From Candidatus Wallbacteria bacterium (GTDB lineage Bacteria; Muiribacteriota; UBA6191; JACPRK01): DNA of 64,000 nucleotides. The stretch spans positions 61,310 through 125,309 of the forward strand of contig JACPRK010000127.1 of the NCBI GenBank assembly GCA_016190005.1. Reading direction: 5' to 3'. Numbering within the stretch: position 1 is the stretch's first letter; every line of letters begins with the position of its first letter. The position numbers were made by a program, and so were the translations under genes. Below, one piece after another: positions 39,730 through 48,458 of this stretch. Below the pieces are notes generated by a model. It had not been told where the DNA came from. It made no database searches and saw only the letters and a list, made by a program, of their open reading frames with translations.

Positions 39730-40719
39730 CTACTTTTCCTGCGGGAAGAGTCTCCGGAGGTTCCGCTCGTGGTCAGAGGTTGGAATCCCGTTGACGTCCG
39801 CCACCGCAGGCCAATACGGACTGAGCTTCCGGATGGCGTCGAGCACGCCCGTCCAGTACTTCTCTCGGCTGGCCACCGAACCTGCCCACGCGTTGGTCAA
39901 GAACTCGCGAGCCACTGGTAGATGCCCTTGATAGATGAGAGAGAACGCTTCGTGGGCAAGGGCGCCCGGTACTCCCGCTTCCCGCCGCTCGAGGCGGGCC
40001 GAATGCTCCTTTTGGGCATCCCTGGCCCGCTTCAGCAGCTCCAAGTCATTGGGGACGGCGGTGCGCATGAGCGACGGGTCCGGTAGAAACCTGTTGCTGT
40101 CCAGGTCGAGGCGCAGGCGAATCGTCGGGAAAGGTGAATCGCCAAGGCAGCTGCCTTCCCAGTACTCGAAGCTGGGATCCGCCACCTCCATTGTCAGCGA
40201 GTGCGTGCCCCTGTTGGCGACGAACTCGGCCGACTCGACTGAGCCGGCGAAAACCGGGTCGATCGCCCGAAACACGGGCCCAAAGACCAGGACGTGGAAC
40301 GTGCTGCAGCAGTGGGCCCCGCCGCTGTACCCCTGCACGACAATGGCTGGGAACTCCAGGCCCAGGCTCGACGAGTCGAGCTGGCCATCCCTCTGCAGGA
40401 CGGGTGCGTACGGATAGACCCCGTCTTCTGGAGCTTCGGAATCTGGTCTTGCCACGCGAGGCGGCCTCCTGTTCGGGAAAGCCTCTGAAGGGTTGATGCG
40501 CAGGCCCGTGTTCCTCAGCTCGAAGTTCGTCTGGCCCGCCCTGTAGACCCGAAGCACATCCTCGTCGAGCTCGCCCTTCTGCTGGCTCTCGGTGATCTGG
40601 TAAGGGCCGATGGACCAGGCACCATACGTGCTGAACTGGCCGAAGGCCGGGCGCCGGCTCGAGCACGTCGCCGAAAGAACCAGGCAGAGAACCGAGAACC
40701 CAACATGTCGACAGTGCAC
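39730..40719 (-). CDS. Exported protein of unknown function
   Basis: I do not recognise this 329-residue protein. GTG at 40719 is supported by AGGAGGT seven bases upstream. It starts with a hydrophobic segment (about residues 7-18) and probably a cleavage site near AFGQ (residue 28). The following region (about 30-215) is beta-rich with the pattern SYGPYQITESQQKG..., a GGAHCCSTFHVLVFGP segment with a Cys pair, and a YWEGSCLGDSPFPTIRLRLD segment; the last 100 residues are helical. The paired cysteines suggest disulphides in the periplasm. It lies in the island between tRNA-Glu and vapBC, so recent gain is possible. Confidence 0.7.
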   Translation of the reverse strand: MHCRHVGFSVLCLVLSATCSSRRPAFGQFSTYGAWSIGPYQITESQQKGELDEDVLRVYRAGQTNFELRNTGLRINPSEAFPNRRPPRVARPDSEAPEDGVYPYAPVLQRDGQLDSSSLGLEFPAIVVQGYSGGAHCCSTFHVLVFGPVFRAIDPVFAGSVESAEFVANRGTHSLTMEVADPSFEYWEGSCLGDSPFPTIRLRLDLDSNRFLPDPSLMRTAVPNDLELLKRARDAQKEHSARLERREAGVPGALAHEAFSLIYQGHLPVAREFLTNAWAGSVASREKYWTGVLDAIRKLSPYWPAVADVNGIPTSDHERNLRRLFPQEK

Positions 40720-41018
40720 GAGGCCACCTCCTGGTACGCATCTGTCCCCGTTCCCGGAGAGACAGCCTGGCCGGGCGACGGCAGAGCGAAAATGTCTGGC
40801 CTTATGCCCACTCCGCCGATGACTTTGACGACCCGAACCAGGCTACCTCGGTCGAACGGGACATGCCGAGGACTTCCCTTGTCAGGCGGACTATCGCGGG
40901 GGTGACGGATGCGACAGCACCGCCACGACGAAGCGGTCCGGGAGCTCACGGATCTCTTGGATCTCGCTCGCCACAACTGCCGCTACCTTCCGCCGCTGAC
41001 CTTTCTTTCCCGAAGCAG
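40720..41018. other. Gene-free gap upstream of the exported protein
   Basis: These 299 bases hold the leader of the exported-protein gene (ribosome site AGGAGGT at 40726-40732 in reverse) and the 3' flank of the helicase-like remnant. Short plus-strand frames here have no homology that I recognise. No repeat or RNA gene is visible. Confidence 0.4.
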
Positions 41019-41600
41019 CTATCTCCGCCCACAGGACCCGAAGGGCGCGGATTCCTGCAACCACAACCTCGTCCCGGCGACATCGAGTAAGTAGTCGGCG
41101 ATCACCTCACGCTCCACCCACGGCGGCATCAACGGTTGGAACTTGCTCAGACGGTACGCTGGTAGGGAGTGCTCGACCTTCCGCCAGATCGCTTCATCAT
41201 CCCAGAACTCGGGGCTCGACAGACGCTGCACGACCCTCTCGAAGCCGCTGCCAGTCAAGTCCTCGCCAAGCAATCTCAATAGGCAGTTGTCGGGGATGAC
41301 CTTCCAGCCCTCGTGGGCGGCCTCCAGGGCGTAGCGTAGCGTGGAGTTGATCCGGCCTCCGGCGAACGTCCACCACCGTAGCTCGTCGTCCGCAACTTCG
41401 ACTCCGTCTCGGCTCCCGTCCAGAACACCAGCCAGCGCGACCCGGCGGCCATGCAGGACAGCAGCCGCCTCGAGGCTCAGGTAGCCGTAGGTCTCGTCCG
41501 ACGCCAGGACTCTCAGCATTTCCTGGCAAACTCCGCGACCCAGGAACTGGGGCAAGAAGCCGCCCCAGGTGGGCTCGCGGCCTCGGGGGCAAAGACAATC
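41019..41600 (-). pseudogene. C-terminal remnant of a helicase-like gene beside tRNA-Glu
   Basis: The minus-strand frame encodes about 190 residues with CQEMLRVLASDETYGYLSLEA, DELRWWTFAGGRINSTLRYAL and DNCLLRLL. The GRxNxTL...DN-LR pattern resembles the C-terminal part of DEAD/DEAH helicases of the Lhr-like kind, but the ATPase domains that should precede it are absent: reading upstream one runs into tRNA-Glu within 40 bases. There is no credible start codon; the only long frame begins inside the tRNA. It is therefore a fragment joined to the tRNA's 3' end, as left by integration or deletion at that site. Confidence 0.5.
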
Positions 41601-41639
41601 GCCGCCTCCGAGGGCTCGGAAGCGGCGAAATCTGCGGTT

Positions 41640-41715
41640 TGGTACCCCCAACGGGATTCGAACCCGTGTCACCGCCGTGAAAGGGCGATGTCCTAGGCCT
41701 CTAGACGATGGGGGC
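41640..41715 (-). tRNA. tRNA-Glu (TTC)
   Basis: A 76-base cloverleaf including an encoded CCA at 41640-41642. The acceptor stem pairs GCCCCCA with TGGGGGT (the first pair is G-U, seen in other tRNA-Glu), the T arm is ACGGG-TTCGAAT-CCCGT, the anticodon stem is CCGCC/GGCGG-like and the anticodon loop CTTTCAC contains TTC at 41679-41681. It follows tRNA-Ile2 by 54 bases on the same strand. Confidence 0.95.
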
Positions 41716-41769
41716 GAGGTAGACCTTGAATCGAGGAGAAGAAGATACCAGACTTGCTCCCCGCTGTCA

Positions 41770-41845
41770 TGGTGGGCCCACCAGGATTCGAACCTGGGAC
41801 CAAGCGGTTATGAGCCGCCAGCTCTGACCGCTGAGCTATGGGCCC
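41770..41845 (-). tRNA. tRNA-Ile2 (CAT), lysidine type
   Basis: A 76-base tRNA with encoded CCA (41770-41772), acceptor GGGCCCA/TGGGCCC, T arm CCAGG-TTCGAAT-CCTGG and anticodon loop CTCATAA. A CAT anticodon fits Met or the minor Ile tRNA; the anticodon stem and variable region GGCGGCTCATAACCGCTTGGTC closely match tRNA-Ile2, whose C34 is converted to lysidine by TilS so that it reads AUA. Elongator tRNA-Met is the alternative. Confidence 0.9.
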
Positions 41846-41860
41846 CTGGGAACAACGAGA

Positions 41861-41944
41861 GTCAGGCTCCAGGCCTCAGGCATCAGAAGTGAGGAGTGAG
41901 GCTCAAGGAATTCGGCAACATCTCGAGCCTCGAGCCTCGAGCCT
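41861..41944. repeat. Heptameric repeat array 1 (12 units)
   Basis: The sequence can be cut into twelve 7-base units without a slip: GTCAGGC, TCCAGGC, CTCAGGC, ATCAGAA, GTGAGGA, GTGAGGC, TCAAGGA, ATTCGGC, AACATCT, then CGAGCCT three times. It ends on the rpoD stop codon and begins 15 bases from tRNA-Ile2. A related array lies at 59832-59929. The units drift, yet the period is kept. Confidence 0.85.
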
Positions 41945-44265
41945 TACTTGTGATAGAAGTCCTCCAGCTTGCGGCTGCGAGTCGGATGCCGCAGGCGCGA
42001 CAGCGCCTTTGCCTCGATCTGGCGAATCCTCTCGCGCGTCACGCCGAACTTCTGGCCGACCTCTTCCAGCGTCAATTGCTGGGTCTGGCCGATCCCGAAG
42101 CGGTAGCGGATGACGTCGCGCTCCCGGCCGTGCAGCGTCGAGAGCACGTTGGCAATCTGCTCCTTCAGCATCGTGTTGGCGACCTCTTCGGTCGGCGAGA
42201 CCGCGGTCTCGTCGGCCACGAAGTTCCCCAGGTTCCCGTCGTCCTGGCTGGAGATCGGCGTTTCGAGCGAGACCGGCTCCTGGGCCACCTTCAGGATGTG
42301 CTCGATCTTCTCGAGCGGAAGGTTCATCTCCTCGGCGATCTCCTCCTTGGCAGGCTCCCGGCCCAACCGCTGGGTCAGGATGCGCGCCACCTTGCGCACG
42401 CGGTTGATGTTCTCGACCATGTGCACGGGCACGCGGATCAATCGGCTCTGGTCTGCCAGGGCCCTCGTGATCGCCTGCCGGATCCACCACATCGCGTAGG
42501 TGCTGAACTTGAAGCCCTTCTGGTACTTGAACTTCTCGACGGCTCGGATCAGGCCCTGGTTGCCTTCCTGGATCAGGTCGAGCAAGCCCATTCCGCGGTT
42601 CACGTACTTCTTGGCGACGCTGACGACCAGCTTCAGATTGGCCTTCACCAGCGCCTCGTGAGCCTGCATGTCCTTGTTCTCGATCCGTTTCGCCAGCTCG
42701 ACCTCTTCGGCGCTCGACAATAGTGGCGTGCGGCCGATCTCCTGCAGATAGAGCTTGATGGCGTCGGTGTAGGACGCCGGCGTGTACTCGGCGCCGGACT
42801 TCGCGGGCCGGATCGGCGCCGGCTTCGAGGCAACGTTGTCCCAGGCCTCGATGCCACCACGATTGGTCGGGTCGGCCTCGCCCTCGGAGCCCCCGACTGC
42901 CAGATCGATGTCGCCACCGAAGCTGTCGGCGAGCCCGTCCCTGAGCGCCGGGATCGTGAGCAGGTTGCGCGTGTTCTCGACGCCCAGCATGCTCTCGGTC
43001 TCCCCCGAAGTGTGGATCGGCTTGGCGTTGGAGCGAGCGCGCGGAGCCGGTGTTGCCGGCTTCGGCGCAGGAGCCGGCCGCGAAACGGTGATGACCGTCC
43101 GGGTCGCCGAGATCTTCTTCACCGTCGTCGTCTCCGTGCGGGAGACCTTCGAGAGCAGCGCAGGGATCGCGGCCCTCGACGCCGACTTGGGAACAATTGC
43201 CGCGCCGGGCGGAAGGTCCGCCAGGGTGTTGGACGGCTTCGAGGCCAGCCGCAGCACCGGCTGCTCGCGGCGCAAGACCTTGGAGTGCGACTTCGGCGGC
43301 ACCAATTTCGTCTCGCTCGCCCTCATCGAGTTGATCTTCGCCACCGCGTCGCCGCGGACCTCCTCGAGTCCGGCCGCTGCAGCTGCCCGGACCGCGGGCT
43401 TCGATGAAGACGCCGCCGGTTTCGCCGGCCTGGCCGGCTTGACGGCCGGCTGCGCCAATGTCTTCGAAGCCGTAGCGAGCGCTGCGCGTAGAGGATTCGA
43501 GTTGGCGCTCGGCCTGGAACTTGCCTTCGCCGGCGCCGACTTGGAACCGGGCGCCTTCGCAATGGGCCCCTTGGCCGCAACCTTCGCTGCCTTTGCGGGC
43601 TTCCCCTGACGCACGGGCACCTGAGGCCGCGCCACCTTCTTCACCGCTGCCTTCGGGGCCGGCTTGCGGGCGCCCACAGCTTTCTGGACGGCCTTCGTCT
43701 TGACGGACTTCGGCGCAACCGGTCTGGCAGCCACAGGCTTCTTCGTGGCCGGCTTGGAGGCCGGGCGGAGCGATGGCTTCTTGGAGTTTTTCGCAACGGG
43801 CCTCTTCGACGAAGGCTTCGCCGCCACCTTCTTCGAAGGCTTCACGGCTGCAGCAGCCTTGGCGGGCCGGGCGGCAACCGGCCGCCGGCCGATTGGCTTG
43901 CCCCCCGCCTTCACCACCTTGGTCGCAGGTCGCTTGGCGGTTCTTGCGGCAGCCGGCTTCTTCGTAGGCTTGGCCACAACCTTGGCCGCCGGCTTCGACG
44001 CACGAAGCGCCGGCGCCTTCTTGGGCGCAGCCTTCTGGGCGGCCGGCTTCGCGGTCGCGGGCTTTCGGGCCGCCGGTTTCTTCGGCGAGGCCACAGTCTT
44101 CGGCCTCGCCTTGGGACGATCCGGTTTGGCCTTCCTGGGAGGCGCGCTCGTTTTGCCGGTAGTGGGAGCCGGCCGCCGCTTTGGCAATGCTTTGGCGGCA
44201 GCGGCCTGAGTAGGAACGCGGTTTTTGGGCTTCTGGCTCTTCGACTTCGAATCCAAGTTGGCCAC
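41944..44265 (-). CDS. rpoD: Primary sigma factor RpoD/SigA with basic N-terminal tail
   Basis: Housekeeping sigma-70. Residues about 499-773 hold regions 1.2 to 4.2: [14 protein letters not shown], the core-binding and -10 recognition region [22 protein letters not shown]...[12 protein letters not shown], and the -35 helix-turn-helix [24 protein letters not shown], ending LEDFYHK. No acidic region 1.1 is seen. Instead residues about 5-310 are a Lys/Ala/Pro-rich histone-H1-like tail of repeated KPAAKKPA-type units, followed by a 190-residue linker. The total of 773 residues is long for the family. GTG start. It begins 13 bases after the dnaG stop, giving the classic primase-sigma operon order. 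Confidence 0.95.
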   Translation of the reverse strand: MANLDSKSKSQKPKNRVPTQAAAAKALPKRRPAPTTGKTSAPPRKAKPDRPKARPKTVASPKKPAARKPATAKPAAQKAAPKKAPALRASKPAAKVVAKPTKKPAAARTAKRPATKVVKAGGKPIGRRPVAARPAKAAAAVKPSKKVAAKPSSKRPVAKNSKKPSLRPASKPATKKPVAARPVAPKSVKTKAVQKAVGARKPAPKAAVKKVARPQVPVRQGKPAKAAKVAAKGPIAKAPGSKSAPAKASSRPSANSNPLRAALATASKTLAQPAVKPARPAKPAASSSKPAVRAAAAAGLEEVRGDAVAKINSMRASETKLVPPKSHSKVLRREQPVLRLASKPSNTLADLPPGAAIVPKSASRAAIPALLSKVSRTETTTVKKISATRTVITVSRPAPAPKPATPAPRARSNAKPIHTSGETESMLGVENTRNLLTIPALRDGLADSFGGDIDLAVGGSEGEADPTNRGGIEAWDNVASKPAPIRPAKSGAEYTPASYTDAIKLYLQEIGRTPLLSSAEEVELAKRIENKDMQAHEALVKANLKLVVSVAKKYVNRGMGLLDLIQEGNQGLIRAVEKFKYQKGFKFSTYAMWWIRQAITRALADQSRLIRVPVHMVENINRVRKVARILTQRLGREPAKEEIAEEMNLPLEKIEHILKVAQEPVSLETPISSQDDGNLGNFVADETAVSPTEEVANTMLKEQIANVLSTLHGRERDVIRYRFGIGQTQQLTLEEVGQKFGVTRERIRQIEAKALSRLRHPTRSRKLEDFYHK

Positions 44266-44278
44266 TATCGCACCTGTC

Positions 44279-46087
44279 CTATCGAGCCTGGGGGAGCGAC
44301 GACATCGTCCCGTCCAGACTCTTCAGCAGAGACTGAAGCTCCTCCGTGACCTGCTTGAACTCACGGAGGACCTCGTCACCTGCACCGTCACTGGCTACGA
44401 GCCTTTGGAGTTCCCGTTTCCGGGCCTCCAGGCGATACTTCCTCAATTCCCTCGAACAGTCGGCGAGCGTCTCGCCCAGGCCACCCTCGGCCATGGGAGG
44501 TCTCACCATCAACTCGGCAGTAATGAAACGACGCAGCTCCTCGTCCTCGCACACCGAGATGAGGGCCCCGCTGACGTCTCCACTCTCCTGCCCGAGCTCA
44601 CCCAGAAGCTGCAAGATCCGCTTGCAGTATGGGTCCCTGAACTCCGCCACCCGGAGCTCGTCCTCGGCTTTCCGGTACGCCGAAATTTCCGACATGTAGC
44701 AGTGCACCAGCGTGCGCTCCGCCTGCACCAGCGGCGAGAGCACGGCCGGCCGGGTCGCGGCGACCGCCGCGGACATCGCCGCCTCCCGCTCGGGCACATT
44801 CGACATGGACTTGCGCACCAGCTCTTCACTGATACCAAACGCGTCCGCGACCCGCTCTATGAAGTTCTGCTGAGACAGGGGCGACGGCAGAAGCCGGAAC
44901 ACATGAATCATGTCTCGCAGCGCGGCCCGCTTGCCATCCGGCGTCCTCCAGTTCGGATGACGATCGCGCGTCGCTTCGAACAGGAAGGCCTCCACCGGTT
45001 GACCATTTGTCACGCGCTCCCGCATCGCCTCGGCGCCCTCGGTCCGCACGTACTCGTCGGGGTCGATCCCGGCAGGCAACTGGAGCATCGAAAGCGACAG
45101 TCCCGAGCTCTCCAGGAGCGGCAAGGCCCTCAACGTCGCCTTCACACCTGCCTGGTCGGGATCGTAGGCGAACACCAGTCGCTTCGCGAACTTCGCCAGC
45201 TTCTTCACCTGCGACTCCGTCAGCGCCGTTCCCAGCGTCGCGACGACGTTCCTGAAGCCGTGCTGGTAGAGGCCGATCGCGTCCATGTAGCCTTCGACCA
45301 GGAGCAGCGTCCCCGCGTCGGGTCCCTCCGCCGGCACCGCCTTGGATGCCCGATGCAAGTTGAAGAGCAGCCGCCCCTTGGCATAGAGCGCACTCTCCGG
45401 CGAGTTCAGGTACTTGGGCTGACCGTCCCCCAGCACGCGTCCGCCGAAACCGACCGGCTTTCCGTACTCGTCCTCGATCGGGAAGACGACCCGCCCCCGG
45501 AAGTAGTCGTAGACCCCGGACTCCTTACCCTTGCGGGCGAGCCCGTAGGCGGTCATCTCCTCCTCGGAGTACCCCGCCTGCCTCAGGTGCTGCGACAGGA
45601 GCCGCCAGTCGTCTGCTGCCCAGCCGATCTGGAACTCCTCCAGCGTCGCCGCAGTGAGCCCCCGCTTGGCCAGGTAGTCCCGCGCCCCGGCCGCCCCTCC
45701 GAGCTGACGACGGAAGAACTTGCGCGCCTCCCGCAGAAGGTCGTGCGCCCGCACGAAGTCGATATCGCTCCCCTTTCCCCTGTACGGCGCCAGGTCGATA
45801 CCCACCTGCGTGGCAACCTTCTCCAAGGCCGCCGGGAAGCTGAGGTTCTGAATGCGCATGAGGAAACCGAAGACGTCACCGCCGACCCCGCAACCGAAAC
45901 AGTGGAAGATCCGCTTGACGGGGTGCACCGAGAAGGAGGGGGATTTTTCGTTGTGGAACGGACACAGACCGCTGAAGTTGGCGCCCGAGCGCTTGAGGAT
46001 GACGTGATCGCTCACCACCGACACGATGTCGGCGCGCTCCCGAATCTCGTCAATGACCGACTGAGGAATTCCCTTTTGGCTAGTCAT
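44279..46087 (-). CDS. dnaG: DNA primase
   Basis: DnaG makes RNA primers at the replication fork. The 602-residue protein has an N-terminal CHC2 zinc ribbon (Cys42, His45, Cys63, Cys66), a TOPRIM catalytic domain about residues 255-350 with [13 protein letters not shown] (Glu) and FAYDPDQAG (DxD), and a C-terminal helicase-binding helical region. ATG at 46087 ([17 protein letters not shown]) is the normal family start; the open frame before it is Arg/Gly-rich and not conserved. The preceding GGGGACGGCGG is a modest ribosome site. It is co-transcribed with rpoD. The 221 bases upstream (46088-46308) hold no gene and no obvious promoter. Confidence 0.96.
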   Translation of the reverse strand: MTSQKGIPQSVIDEIRERADIVSVVSDHVILKRSGANFSGLCPFHNEKSPSFSVHPVKRIFHCFGCGVGGDVFGFLMRIQNLSFPAALEKVATQVGIDLAPYRGKGSDIDFVRAHDLLREARKFFRRQLGGAAGARDYLAKRGLTAATLEEFQIGWAADDWRLLSQHLRQAGYSEEEMTAYGLARKGKESGVYDYFRGRVVFPIEDEYGKPVGFGGRVLGDGQPKYLNSPESALYAKGRLLFNLHRASKAVPAEGPDAGTLLLVEGYMDAIGLYQHGFRNVVATLGTALTESQVKKLAKFAKRLVFAYDPDQAGVKATLRALPLLESSGLSLSMLQLPAGIDPDEYVRTEGAEAMRERVTNGQPVEAFLFEATRDRHPNWRTPDGKRAALRDMIHVFRLLPSPLSQQNFIERVADAFGISEELVRKSMSNVPEREAAMSAAVAATRPAVLSPLVQAERTLVHCYMSEISAYRKAEDELRVAEFRDPYCKRILQLLGELGQESGDVSGALISVCEDEELRRFITAELMVRPPMAEGGLGETLADCSRELRKYRLEARKRELQRLVASDGAGDEVLREFKQVTEELQSLLKSLDGTMSSLPQAR

Positions 46088-46308
46088 CCGCCGTCCCCAG
46101 ATGCCGCACCGGTCCAAGAAAAAACGTCCACAAAGGGTATCAGATCGCACTTTCTCATGCAACAGAAAAGCGGTCCCGGCAACAGGACCTGTTTTGTCCG
46201 AATCCGCCAGATCCTGCCTCAGAGCCCCCGGGCGCCCTCTCGAAAATGGGGCCGCGAACCGATACCTACCTGGATCTACCGCTTTCGATCCCCGTCCCGG
46301 AGGTCCCC

Positions 46309-46518
46309 ATGCCGACACCCAACCCCATCCCAGGCCCCATCGAGCTGGATGACGTCGCGACCGCCTCGCCGCCTGCGGCCCCAAGCCCCGACGGACGCCG
46401 GCCCGAAAACCACGAGAAGGCTCGCCTTTGGTCGCTGGAACACCCTCGCCGTCGCCCCCAGGGGCCCGATCGCGAGAGCTGGCTCGCGGCCGTGCGCGGC
46501 TGGCTATCGGGTCTCTGA
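46309..46518 (+). CDS. Small hypothetical protein (69 aa)
   Basis: ATG at 46309 is preceded by GGAGGT five bases away, an excellent ribosome site. The 69 residues are Pro-rich at the start (MPTPNPIPGPIELDDVAT) then charged, ending ESWLAAVRGWLSGL, a possible amphipathic helix. I do not recognise it. It lies 84 bases before the ECF sigma gene and could be a short leader or a small regulatory protein. The strong ribosome site is the main reason to list it; the codon pattern is only moderately gene-like. Confidence 0.35.
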   Translation: MPTPNPIPGPIELDDVATASPPAAPSPDGRRPENHEKARLWSLEHPRRRPQGPDRESWLAAVRGWLSGL

Positions 46519-46552
46519 CGCCGGCCGCCCACCCTTCCTAGCCGTCCAATCT

Positions 46553-46582
46553 TTGACGCCGCCGGGCGCCGTCCTGTAGATT
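46553..46582 (+). promoter_or_regulatory. Candidate sigma-70 promoter for ECF sigma gene
   Basis: TTGACG (46553-46558), an 18-base spacer and TAGATT (46577-46582) precede the ECF sigma ATG at 46603. Transcription would start near 46588, leaving a short leader with AAGGA. Hexamers fit, but the high GC spacer makes a chance match possible. Confidence 0.4.
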
Positions 46583-46602
46583 CTGTCCAAGGATGCACCC
46601 GG

Positions 46603-47205
46603 ATGGAAGATAACGACTTCTCGCTCATCGAGCGCTGCCGCCGGGGCGACGCGACCGGATTCGAGGAGCTCTACCAGCGGTACGTCAAGCGAATCTACAA
46701 CCTCGCCTATCGCATGGTCGGCCTCGCTAACGACCCCGAGGAGCTGACCCAGGAGATTTTTCTCCAGGCCTTCAAGAACCTCGAGCACTTCAAGGGCGAG
46801 TCGAGCTTCTATACCTGGCTCTACAGGGTCGCAGCCAACACCTGCCTCCAGTTCCTGCGCAAGAAATCCCGCAGCAAGGAGACCGTCAACTACGACGACC
46901 TGGCCGACGTGCAGATCGAAGGCCACCCGTCCCCGGACCCACTCGAGAAGATCGAGCGCCGCGAGCTCGGCCGCCGCATCGAGGCCGCCCTCGCCGAGCT
47001 GCCCGAAAACCAGCGCCTCGTCCTCATCCTGGGCCCCATCGAAGGCCGCTCCTACGAAGATATGGCCGAGATCCTCGGCGTCACCGTCCCGATCATCAAG
47101 GGCCGGCTTCACCGCGCTCGTGAGAACATCCGGCGGCTCTGCAAGGTGGACGCAGAATCCGGCGCCCCCGAGGCTGCCGGCGGCCATGAGCGCGAGGCGG
47201 AATAA
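46603..47205 (+). CDS. ECF RNA polymerase sigma factor
   Basis: A 200-residue sigma-70 family factor of the extracytoplasmic function type. Region 2 (about residues 20-90) shows FEELYQRYVKRIYNLAYRM and PEELTQEIFLQAFKN; region 4 (about 130-185) has the helix-turn-helix GRSYEDMAEILGVTVPIIKGRLHRARENIR. The anti-sigma gene follows 203 bases downstream, so the pair should respond to an envelope signal. ATG at 46603 has AAGGATG nearby. A candidate promoter lies just upstream. Its regulon cannot be told from the sequence, but the next gene (TPR protein) may be a target. Confidence 0.93.
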   Translation: MEDNDFSLIERCRRGDATGFEELYQRYVKRIYNLAYRMVGLANDPEELTQEIFLQAFKNLEHFKGESSFYTWLYRVAANTCLQFLRKKSRSKETVNYDDLADVQIEGHPSPDPLEKIERRELGRRIEAALAELPENQRLVLILGPIEGRSYEDMAEILGVTVPIIKGRLHRARENIRRLCKVDAESGAPEAAGGHEREAE

Positions 47206-47408
47206 ATCTTGCCAAATGGACGTAACTTTACCTTTATGAATGCATCTATCGCAGGTGGACGAGGCCGTGCTGCAGCGCGTCGGACCCGCGTGGAGCGGCG
47301 CACCGAAAGGCCGTGCCCGCCGCCGTCCTGGAGCTGTCTCCGGTCTGGAGCGGTCCGCGGTTTCAGAGATTCGACCATGACGTTTCATTCGAGGATGGGG
47401 TGAGCCAG

Positions 47409-47918
47409 ATGGAGTGCAAGGAGTTCACAGCGGGCCTTGGCGATCTGATCGATCGAAGGTTGAACGCTTCCACGGGCCAAGCCTATCGCCAGCACGCCGC
47501 ATCGTGCCCCGACTGCAGCGACCAGCTGCGAGATCACCTGCTGCTGACTTCAGCCATTCCCCAGGCGCTGCCGGACCTCTCCCCGCCCGCTGAGCGCATG
47601 TGGGCACGGATCCAGGCCCAGCTCCCGCCGCCAGCCCCCGCGCCCGTGCCGGGGGCCTTCGAGTCGCTCCGCGCTCTCTTCTTGCGCGGTCTCGTCCTAG
47701 CTCCGGTGCCTGCCTTCCTGCTGCTCGTGGCCGTGCTCCTTTGGCGTCAGCCGGGGCCGTTGCAGACCGCGGGAGCCAAGAGCGGCGCCACCGGAACCTC
47801 CATTCACAGCTCTCCCGAGAAGCGCCAGATCGAGCTGAACCAGAAGCGCTGGGACTACGTCGAATCCGGCTTCCGCAACTACGCTCGCTCCGTGCGCACG
47901 CGTCAGCCGCTGCGCTAG
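47409..47918 (+). CDS. Zinc-finger anti-sigma factor
   Basis: The 169-residue protein has the zf-HC2 anti-sigma zinc motif (Cys3, His29-x3-Cys33-x2-Cys36) at its N-terminus, one transmembrane helix (about residues 93-110), and a periplasmic C-terminal part of about 55 residues. This is the standard form of a membrane anti-sigma that holds the ECF factor until signalled. ATG at 47409 is preferred; a GTG three codons earlier has GAGGATGG before it and is possible. The 203-base gap to the ECF gene contains an AT-rich patch (47213-47245) but no convincing promoter. Confidence 0.85.
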   Translation: MECKEFTAGLGDLIDRRLNASTGQAYRQHAASCPDCSDQLRDHLLLTSAIPQALPDLSPPAERMWARIQAQLPPPAPAPVPGAFESLRALFLRGLVLAPVPAFLLLVAVLLWRQPGPLQTAGAKSGATGTSIHSSPEKRQIELNQKRWDYVESGFRNYARSVRTRQPLR

Positions 47919-47934
47919 TTTCGCCCGCACGTAG

Positions 47935-48432
47935 ATGCAGCCATTTCTTCTAGTCTCCTTGGCCGCCTCGAGCGTTCTGCTCGCCGGCGGCCCGCTCCTG
48001 GCGGCCCCGCCCCCTTCACCCGTGCCGCCGCCGGCCGCTGCTTGGACGCCTGAGGAACAGAACGTCTTGAAGGGCGAGGAGCTTTTCCGCCTCGCCAAGG
48101 AAGCCACCCGCCGCCGCGACTATGCCGCCGCAGCCACTCTGCTGCGCCAGCTCACGGCCCTCGCCTTCCCGTCCGACCCGTCAGCCCGGGAGCTCATGGC
48201 CGGCGCTCATCTCAGCCTGGCCGAGGTGCTTCTGGTTCAGCAGAAAGTAGCCGATGCGGAGTCGACCGCGAAGCGCGGTCTGGGATTGACCGGGACGGAT
48301 GCTGCGCCCACCTTCCTGCGCGCCGACGTCTATGAGCTGCTGGCCCAGATCAGCTCCATCAAGAACGATACGGCCCGCGCCGCCCAGCTGCGAGATTCCG
48401 CGCGACGCTGCCGCGGCCTGGCCCAACGCTGA
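47935..48432 (+). CDS. Exported TPR-like protein
   Basis: The 165-residue product starts with a signal peptide (MQPFLLVSLAAS..., likely cleavage after LAA near residue 24), a Pro-rich linker (about 25-37) and then helix pairs of the TPR type (GEELFRLAKEATRRRDYAAAATLL, LSLAEVLLVQQKVADAESTAKRGL). It begins 16 bases after the anti-sigma stop and is probably in the same operon, so it may be an envelope-stress accessory protein. It contains no enzyme motif. It converges with the next gene across 26 bases. Confidence 0.75.
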   Translation: MQPFLLVSLAASSVLLAGGPLLAAPPPSPVPPPAAAWTPEEQNVLKGEELFRLAKEATRRRDYAAAATLLRQLTALAFPSDPSARELMAGAHLSLAEVLLVQQKVADAESTAKRGLGLTGTDAAPTFLRADVYELLAQISSIKNDTARAAQLRDSARRCRGLAQR

Positions 48433-48458
48433 AGGCACGCCCAGGACTGGCAGCGCCC

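Noticed and set aside
41643-41672. N-terminal extension of the helicase-like remnant reading MTRVRIPLGVPN
   Set aside because: It is a translation of the tRNA-Glu 3' half and not real protein sequence.
41770-41845. Elongator tRNA-Met
   Set aside because: The anticodon stem and variable arm match tRNA-Ile2 better; not fully excluded.
44225-46579. Plus-strand frame of 784 codons over dnaG
   Set aside because: Antisense shadow of dnaG; dnaG has all family motifs while this frame has none and no ribosome site.
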